A stretch of 64,000 bases of DNA, taken from contig NC_090149.1 of assembly GCF_017916325.1 (NCBI RefSeq), positions 2,501 through 66,500 of the forward strand, in the 5' to 3' direction. Source of the DNA: Leishmania martiniquensis. Taxonomy: Eukaryota > Euglenozoa > Kinetoplastea > Trypanosomatida > Trypanosomatidae. Positions 48,959 to 58,681 of this stretch are shown here, one piece after another; within the stretch, counting starts at the first letter, position 1; every line of letters begins with the position of its first letter. The position numbers and the translations under genes are program-made. The notes below the pieces were generated by a model. The model was not told the origin of the DNA. It made no database searches and saw only the letters and a list, made by a program, of their open reading frames with translations.

Positions 48959-51859
48959 CAGCATCGTCCAGCTGTGGCATGGCGCATGCGGCATCGATCC
49001 TCTTTCAGAGGTGCAGGAGTACTGCACCTGTGCGTATGCGTGTCGCCGACTCGATTTCTCTTCACTGCCACCACCCTGGCGCTTTTGCCTGAGATACGGC
49101 ACGGAAAGCGGCACAGCGTCTGTGTTCCTGTTATCTGAAGCGCGCTCTTCTTCTCTGACCCACGTTGGCGCTCCCCGTCCTTCACCCCCTCCACTCACTG
49201 GCACACCTCCCCCTCCCTCTCCCTGATTGTTTTGTTCAGCTGTTTCTCAGAGCGAAATGCATTGAAGTCTCCCCCACTTCCCCCACCCTTTTTTTCGCGC
49301 TATTCGTTCCGTTCTCGCTGCCTCACTGCGCATGTGTGCCTCCGAATCTCTTTGCGCCTCTCTCTCTCTCGCTTACCCAGCGGTGCACGCGCAGAGGCAA
49401 GCAGAGAAACGCATAAGTGTGTGCCAACAGCACCACGCGTGCACGTACGCGTTTCTATCGAAGCATATATCGATTCGCATCCATTGATGATATCGGCTCT
49501 GCGCGCCGCTCTGCATCCTTCCCAGTCCTCATTTTTGTGACTGGAGGCGTCGCATACGGCCATGAAAGAGAGGGGTAGGGGCGCAGCTTGTCCATTTTGA
49601 GCCGACATGAGCGGGCCCCCTCCACTCCAGCGCCGCTGGTAGTATGGCTGTGCCTTCCCCTATGGCCCTTTTCTCGCGCCTCAGCGCTCTATTTTGCTGC
49701 CGCCTTTCCCACGCACTTCCTGTAACCACATCGGGCTCTCTCTCTCCCACGTGTACCGCTGCTCACCGCGACAGGGCTTTGACGCATCTTTTCGGCACAT
49801 CAGCTCGAGAAGTCTTCCCACAGCTCCTACGCAAGCCTTCTTATTGTTAGCCGGTCACACGCCTGCCCCTCAGTGATGCCATATGTGCATGCGGGAAGGT
49901 GAAGCAGCTGCGTCTGAAGCGGCACCTGCTTAGTGCAGGCCAGTGAGGCGTGCAGATGATGGTACTGGTGCAGGGAGCGACAGACGTCTCGAAGTTGCTT
50001 GCAGAAGTGGAGGCGCACGTTTAACAGCTGCACTCGGCGCTGCGCGTGATTCGGCTGGCAACGCTACCGCGGCAGCTCCGGGCCAAAGGCCTCGCACAGA
50101 GCGGCATCGCTGCCGTAGCCCGAAGAGAGTCGCACTCGCGCTGGGGTCATCGAGAAGTCCCCCTAAAGCGCGGTACCCGGCGCAGACAAGCCTGAAGTAA
50201 CGGTCGCGATGCTAGACGCGGCGAGCGCGATCATGAAGTGGTGGCCTGTAGCGCTGGGCAAAGAGATGGTGAGCCACTGAAAGAACAAGGGCGCGAGCCT
50301 CTCTGCGCTGCAAGCCCCCCCCCATCTCGGAGGAAAAGCAGGGTGGGATCGGTCGGCAGCTCATGACGGACGTAGGGGAGTGAGATGAGGGCGGAGGCCG
50401 CTGCTACGAGGCGCCGCCACTGCAACTGCACCTCGGTGCAAAGCTGAGGCAGACGGCGAGGCATATGCGCAGGGTCGATCAGCTGCCAAAGCCGGAGCTT
50501 CACCCGCACGCTTGGAGAAGAGGTAAGCTACCTTCCGCACGTGATCTTGTGCTGCGAAGCAGCGAGCGACCTGACCAAAGGGCTGCCAGGAGGGTAGTGG
50601 CCGTGTCGTGCGCATGCATTAACAGGATGAGGGCGTACACGGACCTGGAGACGCTTGGGCGCACCGACCTCGGGTCTCTCCAGTACACTCCCAGGCCTGC
50701 TGACCACCGTTCCAGCTTTCACGCCTACTTCATGGGCTCTGCGCATCCGCACGTGCCACGTGGACTCCACACCCGTCAAGCAGAAGGTGGTTGGGAACAA
50801 GGACTACCTGTGCAAGACGGGGAGAAGCTGAGTAGGCAGGCGACTGGCGAGCTGCGGCGTGCGAAGTATGTTCGCGTGCGCCTGGCGCCGCACCACCTGC
50901 AGCATGGGGACTGAGAAGCCGAATAGGTATCCGCACACAGCCACGCACAGTGTGTGTGTGTGTGTCGCTCTCTGCACGGACTCCGCCCCGCCCTTTACGT
51001 GTGGCTCGTATATCTGTAGAGGAGGGGTGTAAGGGGGAGAGGAAGGAGCGGGGGTCGATCGCCTCTTCTCGCAGAGCGTCCGCCGCTCACTCGCTGATAT
51101 GTCGAGTGCCACAGTCAATGGGGCCTTTTCTATTTTGCTGGCGCTTTCGCTGACACGTCTTCTTTCTCTCTCACCTTACACCCCTTTCTGTTTGTGTGCG
51201 CACTCGAGAGGGAGCACTTGCTCGCAGACGATTTTCTCGGAAGCTGCGGCCATGCCCCTCCCCAAAAGGCCAACCTGCAAGCATGACCGACTTTGCCGCC
51301 GAAAAGGGTACGGGAAAGAGTGGCAACTGAGAGCGAGCGGGATGGAGACAGGCAGTGGCGGGGTGGCACAGGGCCCTTCCCTCCCTTCCTCCATCACCTC
51401 CAAAGGTTGCCTGCCGCTGCCGTTCCAGCACTTGTCTGCCGCTTGAGCATTGCAGCTGGAGATTGTACCGCTTGATCGCCCACGCCTGCGTGCGTGGAAA
51501 TATGGTCGTGCCTGCGAACTGTGCGGTTATGTGCACTGTATGAAATCCACGCGCACATGCATACGCCCCCATCTTGCCCCCTCCCCCACATAGCTGAGAA
51601 CCCAGCTGGCATGCATTGCTGCTCCCCCTTCCCCCCAACCCGCACGCACCCTCCGCTTCTTTTCCGCTATCCTCATCCACGCACACACACACACACACAC
51701 GTGCGTACGCGCACAGCACGACTTCAGCAGCTGCCAACTCGCTCGCTCGCTCTCTCCCACCCCCGCGCCTTCAACGTTTCCCACTCCCCCTCTTTGCCTT
51801 CGGCTTCATTTCGCCAGAGGCGCGAAAAGTTTAAATTTATAAAAAAAGAGGCTGATAAA
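48959..51859. other. Long intergenic region containing a broken gene
   Basis: About 2.9 kb between the 681-residue protein gene and the thioredoxin-fold gene. The middle, about 49880-50913, is a degraded coding sequence (own entry). Flanks are C/T-rich and CA-rich (51680-51700) and hold no gene. Confidence 0.65.
49880..50913 (+). pseudogene. Degraded gene, family not recognised
   Basis: Plus-strand coding-like sequence in pieces. About 49900-50160 reads VKQLRLKRHLLSAG, a TGA, then MMVLVQGATDVSKLLAEVEA, a TAA at about 50022, then LHSALRVIRLATLPRQLRAK, all in one frame with strong third-position GC. At about 50160 the frame shifts and continues GADKPEVTVAMLDAASAIMK to a TGA at about 50277. The frame covering 50465-50913 is open and contains INRMRAYTDLETLGRTDLG; another frame near 50760-50825 looks coding as well (STPVKQKVVGNKDYLCKTG), so more shifts are likely. 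No full-length product is possible. The reverse strand is also partly open, so orientation, though supported by codon bias, is not proven. Confidence 0.5.
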
Positions 51860-52459
51860 ATGACCGACATCGACGTCAAGACGTACAGTGACGACGCCTC
51901 ACTCGGCAAGGAGGCGCCGAAGATCGAATCGGCGCGCCCCATTAAGGGTGAGCTGGTCTCGATAGAGACAGACAAGGTCTACGTGCTGTATTTCTTCAAC
52001 ACGTTCTACCGCGGCGCCGATGTCTGCAACGACGAGTTCACGACGCTGTCGGAGGAAATGTCAGACAAAGTAATCTTTGTCGCCATCAGCACTGACGCCG
52101 ACATCGGCAAGACGGAGAAGTACCTTGGTAAGGAAATTATTGATGAGAACACGAAGAGGCAGCTGCGTCTGAATCCGCCCTACATTCTCTACGACGAGGG
52201 CAAGACGATCAGTAAGCGCTACGCGGATGTGTCGAACCTGTCTGTGATGTCGTGCCCCATGGCTTTTGTCGTGAAGGACGGGAAGATCGCGTGGCGCCAG
52301 CAGTTCCTGCAGACGTTTACCGTCAAGCACTCCAACTTTCGCGCGCAGCTGAGCCACGTGCTGGCTGATGAGGAGCTTGAGTCGAACGGTGCTCGCCCGA
52401 AGCTGGAGGTTGAAGAGGAGGAAGCAGAGGGCATGGATGGCGAGATGTCGCTCTTCTGA
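51860..52459 (+). CDS. Thioredoxin-fold protein lacking the CXXC motif
   Basis: A 199-residue protein of thioredoxin/peroxiredoxin-like fold. It has the fold's beta-alpha-beta core (KVYVLYFFNTFYRGADVCND, then VIFVAISTDADIGKTEKYLG) and the cis-Pro loop (MSCPMAFVVKDGKIAW). The position where tryparedoxins carry WCPPC is NTFYRGADVC, leaving a single Cys, so it cannot be a normal dithiol oxidoreductase; peroxiredoxin-like or redox-inactive roles are possible. The last 25 residues are very acidic (EVEEEEAEGMDGEMSLF). The start follows an A-rich stretch at 51845-51859; the open frame upstream is CA- and C/T-rich leader. Function unknown. Confidence 0.85.
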   Translation: MTDIDVKTYSDDASLGKEAPKIESARPIKGELVSIETDKVYVLYFFNTFYRGADVCNDEFTTLSEEMSDKVIFVAISTDADIGKTEKYLGKEIIDENTKRQLRLNPPYILYDEGKTISKRYADVSNLSVMSCPMAFVVKDGKIAWRQQFLQTFTVKHSNFRAQLSHVLADEELESNGARPKLEVEEEEAEGMDGEMSLF

Positions 52460-53716
52460 GAGGAGAACAGAAGCACATGACCACAAGCCTCCTTCGACGC
52501 ACCGTCAGACGGAGAACGAGAGGAAGGGGGACGCGTGCGCGTCGGATGGAACGGCTGAGCAGTGGGCATTTCACTCTCGCTTTCCCCATGCTCTGAAGTG
52601 GCGCGCACGTCACCCATTGCTTTGCCACCGCCACCGCTGGCCCGCCCCTCGGCGTGTGCGTTGTGCGGGGCGACGGTCCCTGTCCCGTAACTTTTAAGAA
52701 GTGCGCTAAACTGGCACGAGCGGAAAGACAAAGCAGCAAAAGCGCTCCGCACCGAATCAAAATTTGACGAAAACTCAGCGAGAGGAGACGAGCTTGTAGA
52801 AAACAGGCGAAGTGGCGCAGGGTAGAAGGAGGGGAGGGGGGGCGTGTGCGCGCGGCTCTCAAAGTTTCGAGGCGAGCTCACCCCCTCCCTTAGTCCGATT
52901 AGTGGTAGCATCCTTGAAGGTCAATGACGCGGGCGTACTGTGAGCATGTGGATGCGTGTGATTTTTTTTTGTCGTTGAGGGAGGGGGCTTCCACGCATCC
53001 CACTAGATGCTCGCGCGCGCACATGGTCTCCTCGTCCTTGCCCCTCCCTCCCTCCCCACACGCACCGCATCTTCGATGACGCGGGCGAGCAGCGGATACT
53101 GAGTATTTTGAAGTGTATGCGTGACGGTACATCTCATCGGGCCTCTCCTCCTAAACTGAAAAGCGGGCGGCAGCAAAGCGATAGAGAAATAGGCGCGAAG
53201 CCGCACGTACATGCTTACATGCGTGGGCGGAGAACGAGATTTGTGAGCACACGCGCCTGCAGCGTGGGTTTCTGTTCACCAGTTTGCGTCTTTGTGTTTC
53301 GGCACCTGTGCGGCTCAGCTCTCTCTTTCTCTCTGTCTAGTTGGACCTCCCTTTCCCTGAGCAGGGCGATAAACAGCGGAGCGCAGTCAGTGACGCACAA
53401 GACCGCTCGGTAATATAAGCGACGGCGCGCAGCCTGCCTTTACCTCCTCACGTCTCTCTCTCAGCCCCCATCCCCCCTCCCTAAAGTGCCGGCACTTTGG
53501 TTCTCACGATCGAACTGGAGCTTCGCCACTTAGCACCGCTGCGCAGGCCGCAAACGTACGCGCGCCCAGTGAGCCGTCGTCCGCCCTCCTCAGGCGAGCC
53601 ATTGGTAAGATATCCGCTTGCACGTTAGCACCTGAAGCCGCTTTTCCCTTCCTGATCAAAGGGAGCCATCGTTGCTCACCCGCACCGTTTCTGTTCTCCC
53701 TCTCCCACGAGTGGAG
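52460..53716. other. Intergenic region before BBIP1-like gene
   Basis: About 1.26 kb. Contains a G run of seven at 52835-52841 within GGAGGGGAGGGGGGGC, a T run at 52961-52968 and pyrimidine tracts at 53325-53360 and 53440-53485. No gene is visible. Confidence 0.7.
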
Positions 53717-54283
53717 ATGGACTCGCACGCACTTTCTGAGGATTTTGTGGACGGGGCGGCTATGGCCGTCCTCCCTGAGCGCGGCCTCGTTTTCTCTGAG
53801 CTGACGCAGATGCAGCTGCAGCTCTGCAAGCCGAAGCTGTTGCCCATCAAGTCCTATGCACTGGAGAGGCTTGAGAAGATGGAAGGGAAGTTGGCGCAGG
53901 AAGCCAAGCAGATGCGCGAAGCGGGTCGCTCACAGCGGCAGGCAATGCTGGAGTGGACCTCCCCAGACCTCGTGGACGGTGGTGTCCGAGGCATCCCTCC
54001 ACCGCCATTGCCAGTTGTGCAAGCGTCAGCACCTCTCCCAGAACGGGCATCGGTACCAATGCGAGGCAATAGTGGTGTACCTCACTCTGCGGCCCCTGCT
54101 GCAGCCTCGTCGACTGGATCGATACGGGCAGGATCGCAGAAGACATTGAGCTCCCCACAGACGCACACAGAGGACGATGCCTATGCCGACGCCCCCATGA
54201 GTGCACCAGAGCGTAGCTCGCGAATCTCCTCGGCGACAGACGTGTCTTCCTCTTCTTCCTCGCTGGTGTCTAGGGAAAGCTGA
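53717..54283 (+). CDS. BBIP1/BBS18-like protein with a C-terminal extension
   Basis: A 188-residue protein whose first ~75 residues match the pattern of BBIP1 (BBIP10, BBS18), the small BBSome subunit. The matching blocks are VLPERGLVF, then QLCKPKLLPIKSYALERLEK, then helical charged QEAKQMREAGRSQRQA. The KPKLLP(I/L)KS core and the following LEKM helix are the hallmark of the family. The BBSome carries membrane proteins in and out of cilia. Animal BBIP1 is under 100 residues; here a Pro/Ser/Ala-rich tail of ~110 residues follows and ends in a Ser run. The ATG chosen begins MDSHALSEDF; the open frame extends 15 codons upstream without an ATG. Assignment rests on one short but distinctive motif. 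Confidence 0.75.
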   Translation: MDSHALSEDFVDGAAMAVLPERGLVFSELTQMQLQLCKPKLLPIKSYALERLEKMEGKLAQEAKQMREAGRSQRQAMLEWTSPDLVDGGVRGIPPPPLPVVQASAPLPERASVPMRGNSGVPHSAAPAAASSTGSIRAGSQKTLSSPQTHTEDDAYADAPMSAPERSSRISSATDVSSSSSSLVSRES

Positions 54284-54866
54284 AGTCGCAGCTGTGTACG
54301 CGACTTTATGCGTGTGTGCTCGTAGTCGTGGCAGTGAGGGTCACCCACAGAGAGCGCTCTGCTGATGAACGCAATCAAACTCTTCGGCTGCGGCACGCAC
54401 CCACCCCTCCCCACCACCACCACCACCTCTATGTGATGGGAGAGGAGAGCGTCTGCCTGTTGTGGCCACAGCACGCGCAGAGAGACGTGTTCCGCCCTCT
54501 CTCTTTCGTGGGCCCCATTTTGCTCTGCGGTGGGTATGCTCGATCGCTTTGTCCCCGAGGCCTCCCCCCTCGCACACCATTCGGCCTTCGTAAGCTCAGT
54601 GTGTGTATGAGCAGGTCTGCTTGTGCATCTGCGTAGGTAAGACGGCCTTGTTCTCCTCTCTGTATGTGATTCGGTCCCCCCCCATTTCACACATCGCCCC
54701 GCTCGGCACTCCCTTCTCTGTCGCGCCAACAACGCATCACCCCTTCACTCGCGTCTCCATCAGTCCGCTGCCTATTCCATCAGCATAGGCTCATGTCTCC
54801 TGCAGCGTAACACACCCACACAGGCGTGTGCGCGCAAGCGCAGTGAATCAGAACATTGACCCTCTG

Positions 54867-54884
54867 CGTGTGTGTGTGTGTGTG
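54867..54884. repeat. (GT)n microsatellite
   Basis: GT run continuing into GTGCGTGCGTGTGCG; non-coding context. Confidence 0.85.
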
Positions 54885-55027
54885 CGTGCGTGTGCGTTCT
54901 CTGCTATCCTGCCTGTCCGCTTGGCCTTGTGGCGGTGCGTGGGCGTATTTGCACGTACCTCTTGCGGCGAGCCACGTTTCTTTCAGCAGCGCTTCCTGTG
55001 GCGCCGTCTTTGGCCTCGGCTTCGCCA

Positions 55028-55646
55028 TGGAAGTTGCGAGGAAAGAATGCTCCTCAGCTGCGGTGCGGTTCCACGCGGAGCAGCAGGGACTGACCAGCCT
55101 CAGCGAACAGAAAAGCACTACCAGCAGTGCAGCGGAAGACGACGGCGCGAACTGTCTCCGACGCAACCGTGTCAAGCACGGCAGAACACAGCGCTCCAGA
55201 AGCTGAGGCGCTCAATCGGCGCTCGTACCTTAACGGAGCGTCGGAAGAGGTCGATTAGCTTAGTAGTGATGTTTTATCTCCGCTACCGGCGGCGGGGCTC
55301 CCTAGTCGGCGACGACTCGAGGGAGTAGCTCGGTAGGATGGACTAGGAGGTCATCAAGTAAAGGTTGATGCGGCCAAGACAGCCTCGTCGGCGCTCGTCT
55401 TCGAGGGCGCCGTCTTCCGCAAGGATCTTGCCCGCCTCCCATAGCTGTGTAGTCGTAAGCCTTCCGGACGCGCACAACATGCAGCTGCGGGTGCTCGGCA
55501 CGCCGGTGGCTCTTACTGGGCCTCAGCATAGCATCGTGGCGGCAAAGGAAGCCATTCGCGCTTCTCGCGAGCACCGCGCACTGCGAGAGAGGAAGGTGTC
55601 AGTGGCGCGCCTCCCGCGCTCGCGGGTCGAGGCTCTTCATCCTTGA
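55028..55646 (+). pseudogene. Degraded coding sequence, family not recognised
   Basis: From an ATG at 55028 a coding-like frame (MEVARKECSSAAVRFHAEQQ) runs 59 codons to a TGA at 55204-55206. Beyond it, another frame reads NRRSYLNGASEEVD, two stops, then HQVKVDAAKTASSALVFEGA to a TAG. A third frame from about 55446 reads MQLRVLGTPVALTGPQHSIV then KEAIRASREHRALRERK, ending at a TGA. The three pieces follow one another with little overlap, as expected for one gene broken by two frameshifts and stops. No family is recognised. Confidence 0.4.
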
Positions 55647-56212
55647 GCGGGAGGGGGGAGTTTAGGCCATTCAATGCTCTGAAGCGCGACGTCGCATTCT
55701 CTGTCGTACAGCGAAGCTCGAGGAGGGAGTAACGACGAAAAGAAGAGGTGACGGTGTGGTGTGGGCAGTAGAATGAGAGCGGGTGGGGGGACAGCCACCA
55801 CCACCACCACCCCACACACGCGCGCACATACGCATGCACTCCTCACCTATTTCCCTTCTATTGTCGGGCTGCCGTAATTACTTTGGAGCCCATGGCCGCT
55901 CCTCCACTGAAGATGCCACGTCGTTCGGCTTCTCACCCACCGACGCGCACGCCTAACTAGGCAGCTGCCCTCCAAACTAATCGTAGCACTCACTACCTGC
56001 GTCTCCCCTCACCTTTTTACTCATTGCGCATGGGCGTACGCGCAGCGGCGTCTCTCTCTCTCTCACGCTCAACGCTCTCGGCAGTTGCGGTAGCCCACTG
56101 AGCGGATCAGCCGCTTTTGAGAGCATACGATCAAAAAAGCGCATGAGTTAACGCGTGCGCACGCACACACATACACACACACACACAAACGCGCGTGCGT
56201 GAACACTCAGCT

Positions 56213-57544
56213 ATGTACGACGACGCTGAGGTGCGTCGGCGCGATGAGACGTGCCAGCATGCTGCTGCGTCCTTGATTCAGCGACGATGGCGGGAGCACA
56301 CGGAGAGGCGCAAGTTTGAGCAGGATGCGGCGCTCCGCGGTGGGTGCGGCACTGGTATACAGTTGGGCACCTCTGAGGCGTTCGGCGGCGCCCAGGTGAG
56401 CGGTAGAAAAGAAGCGGATGATGCTCAATCGAAAGGGTGCAACGGCGCGCTCGAAGATCCCGCGCAGGCGGCGCAGACGCCAGAGGAGAGGCGTCAAGCG
56501 TGCTTGGAGGAGTACAGTGCTCTCCTGGCGAAGCGCAAGGCGTTGCTCGAGAAGAACCTCGCCTACCAGCAGCTGCTGGCCCGTCACTATGCAGAACAGC
56601 GCCGCCGGAACGGCGAAGACGATGTGACGCAGCTCACAACTCCAGATGCAGAAGCAGCGTACTGGGCCCTTGTGCGCCAGGTAGCAGAGGAGCGGCAGCG
56701 TGTGGCGGGACGAAGCGCCACTCTCAAGAATGACCTCGAGCTACAGCGGCAGCGCTACGAACCTATCATGGTGGAGGTTGCCCTGCAGGAGCAGAACTTC
56801 CAGCAGTGTATTCAAGAGCTTGCGGCGCGAGTGCGCTTTATGCGGTCGAATCGGCCGATCCCAACCGACGCGATCGCACAGTACGTTGAGCGTGAGGCGG
56901 CGCAGCGCGGCGCCATCCAAGCCTCTCGCGTGCGCTACTTCCAGCTCAAGAATCGCCTGCTGCGGCTACGGCGGGCAGCCAAGGGGGGCGCCGCATCGCC
57001 TACGCCCGCCTCCGCCGAAACGGCCGCCGCCACCGGCCAAGACGGTGAGGAGCCGAACGCTGCGAACCACCACATGTTTCTCATCGATTTTGAACAGCTC
57101 AAGGTTGAGAACACGAGCCTCAACGAGAAGATCGAGGAGCGCTCCGAGGAGGTGCTGAAGCTTCGCAACAAGGTGACGAACACCATTCATGTTGCCACAC
57201 ATGTGCGCGAGAAGTTGGACTGCGTGCGAATGGAGAACGCCGAACTGCGTCAGCACGTCGCGAGCACGGATGAAGAGCTCGGTGGCGCGCGCGACCAGCT
57301 GGCGAAGTCCAAGCGGCGCCGAGACGCGTACCTGCGCGCTAACACGCGGATGAAGGAGCGCATGCCTCTAGTTGGCTCCCGCGACCTGTTGCTGGACTAT
57401 GAGAAGCGCAAGGCCGTTATTTACGACTACCGCACCCGTCTGGTGCAGCTGACGGACCGTCACAAAGAGTTGATGAGAACCGTCAAGCAGGAGGAGGCCG
57501 CAATCATCTCTCTACGACATGAACTGAGTCACTATCCGAGGTGA
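56213..57544 (+). CDS. CCDC96/CCDC113-type axonemal coiled-coil protein (CFAP184-like)
   Basis: A 443-residue, largely coiled-coil protein. Near the N-terminus is an IQ-like motif (AAASLIQRRWREHTERRKF, about 15-33), a likely calmodulin-binding site. Coiled coil covers about 95-265. From about 285 comes the CCDC96/CCDC113 family block: LIDFEQLKVENTSLNEKIEE, then EVLKLRNKVTNTIHVATHVR, continuing to VGSRDLLLDYEKRKAVIYDY. These proteins form a complex at the base of radial spokes 2 and 3 of motile cilia. The C-terminal DLLLDYE segment fits CCDC96 (CFAP184) better than CCDC113 (CFAP263), but I am not certain. The start is the first ATG; the frame above it opens with GTG only. Confidence 0.82.
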   Translation: MYDDAEVRRRDETCQHAAASLIQRRWREHTERRKFEQDAALRGGCGTGIQLGTSEAFGGAQVSGRKEADDAQSKGCNGALEDPAQAAQTPEERRQACLEEYSALLAKRKALLEKNLAYQQLLARHYAEQRRRNGEDDVTQLTTPDAEAAYWALVRQVAEERQRVAGRSATLKNDLELQRQRYEPIMVEVALQEQNFQQCIQELAARVRFMRSNRPIPTDAIAQYVEREAAQRGAIQASRVRYFQLKNRLLRLRRAAKGGAASPTPASAETAAATGQDGEEPNAANHHMFLIDFEQLKVENTSLNEKIEERSEEVLKLRNKVTNTIHVATHVREKLDCVRMENAELRQHVASTDEELGGARDQLAKSKRRRDAYLRANTRMKERMPLVGSRDLLLDYEKRKAVIYDYRTRLVQLTDRHKELMRTVKQEEAAIISLRHELSHYPR

Positions 57545-58681
57545 GGCTGTCGAGCACACACACACACACACGCGGGAACGCCGGAGGAGTCATGTAATGT
57601 ACGGCATACGCATCCGCTTACTTAGAGGAGGAGGGGTCACCTCCCCATCTTTTTGCTTGTCGCTTTCCTGTTTCGTCCGCCATCACCACCCTGCCCTCCC
57701 CTGGGCGTCTGTGCGCCTCTTCTACCGGTGTGGTGCGTCATGCGTATGGGTGTGTGGGATAGCGGAAGCAGGGCAGGACGCGGACTAGCTTCACTCTGGT
57801 GTATGTCCCTTGCACGTCGCCGCCGTATCCCATTACTCTGCGCCGGCTTATGTATCATCGAAGCGTCAGGTAGGCAAGAAGAGCCAATGGCGAATGGCGG
57901 CAACACCTCGCCTCTCCCCTTTCCCTTACGCATAGGCAGGCCAGAGGCGCTGCGCGAAACCAATACATAAGTGCCAGCGCGGCAATGGAGCTCACCCCCC
58001 CCACACACACACACGCGGCGCGCTCGTTGCGAGCGCAGTGCTAGCCGACGTGCCTTCGGATCAGGCGGTAGAGCTCCTTTGCTTCCACACGTGTGCGTGG
58101 GTGGGTGTGCGTATGGCCATGCATACAATGTTTCGACTGCCCCCTCATCCTCTCTCTCCTCCCACCTCCAACCTCTCTCCACCTTGACTGCTTTCCCACA
58201 CTGCTGCAGATCGCCATCCCCAACACTCCCCCTCCTCCGCCTCTATTCTTTCCCATATTTAGTATCAGTGAGCCCACCCGCTCACACAGCGCACCCACTC
58301 TTTCTCTCTCTCCCTCCCCCCTCTTCTTCTCCTTCAACGGATCCGAGGTGTGTGAGAGGCCAGGAAAAGGGCTCAGACACGGACCCGCATACTCCGCTTT
58401 GGCACAATCTGTCCTGCATCTCGTTGCTGGCGAGTGTGTGCAGTGGCTGTGTGTGTGTGTTAGGAGGGAAGGAGAGGGTCTGATTTCGTTACCTTAGCTC
58501 GCTTCTGCTTCTTCGTCTCCCTCGGCGTTTTACATCGTCGTCTTCACAACAGCCCGCATATCGGTCAACAGATTCCCTCTCTTCCGCGCCAAGCAGCGGC
58601 GGAGGAGGCACTCATCAGCGCATACCCAAAGGAGCACAAAGGAACGCACTTCTTTCCGCTCCGGCAGTCGCCCGTGAAACG
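57545..58681. other. Intergenic region before sorting nexin gene
   Basis: About 1.1 kb. It has CA repeats at 57555-57570 and 58003-58016 and very C/T-rich sequence at 58140-58340. No gene is visible. Confidence 0.7.

Larger units (their letters stand above)
54284..56212. other. Long intergenic region containing a broken gene
   Basis: About 1.9 kb. It holds CCA repeats at 54411-54426 and 55796-55811, a GT run at 54867-54884, and a degraded coding stretch at 55028-55646 (own entry). The rest is C/T-rich without genes. Confidence 0.65.
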
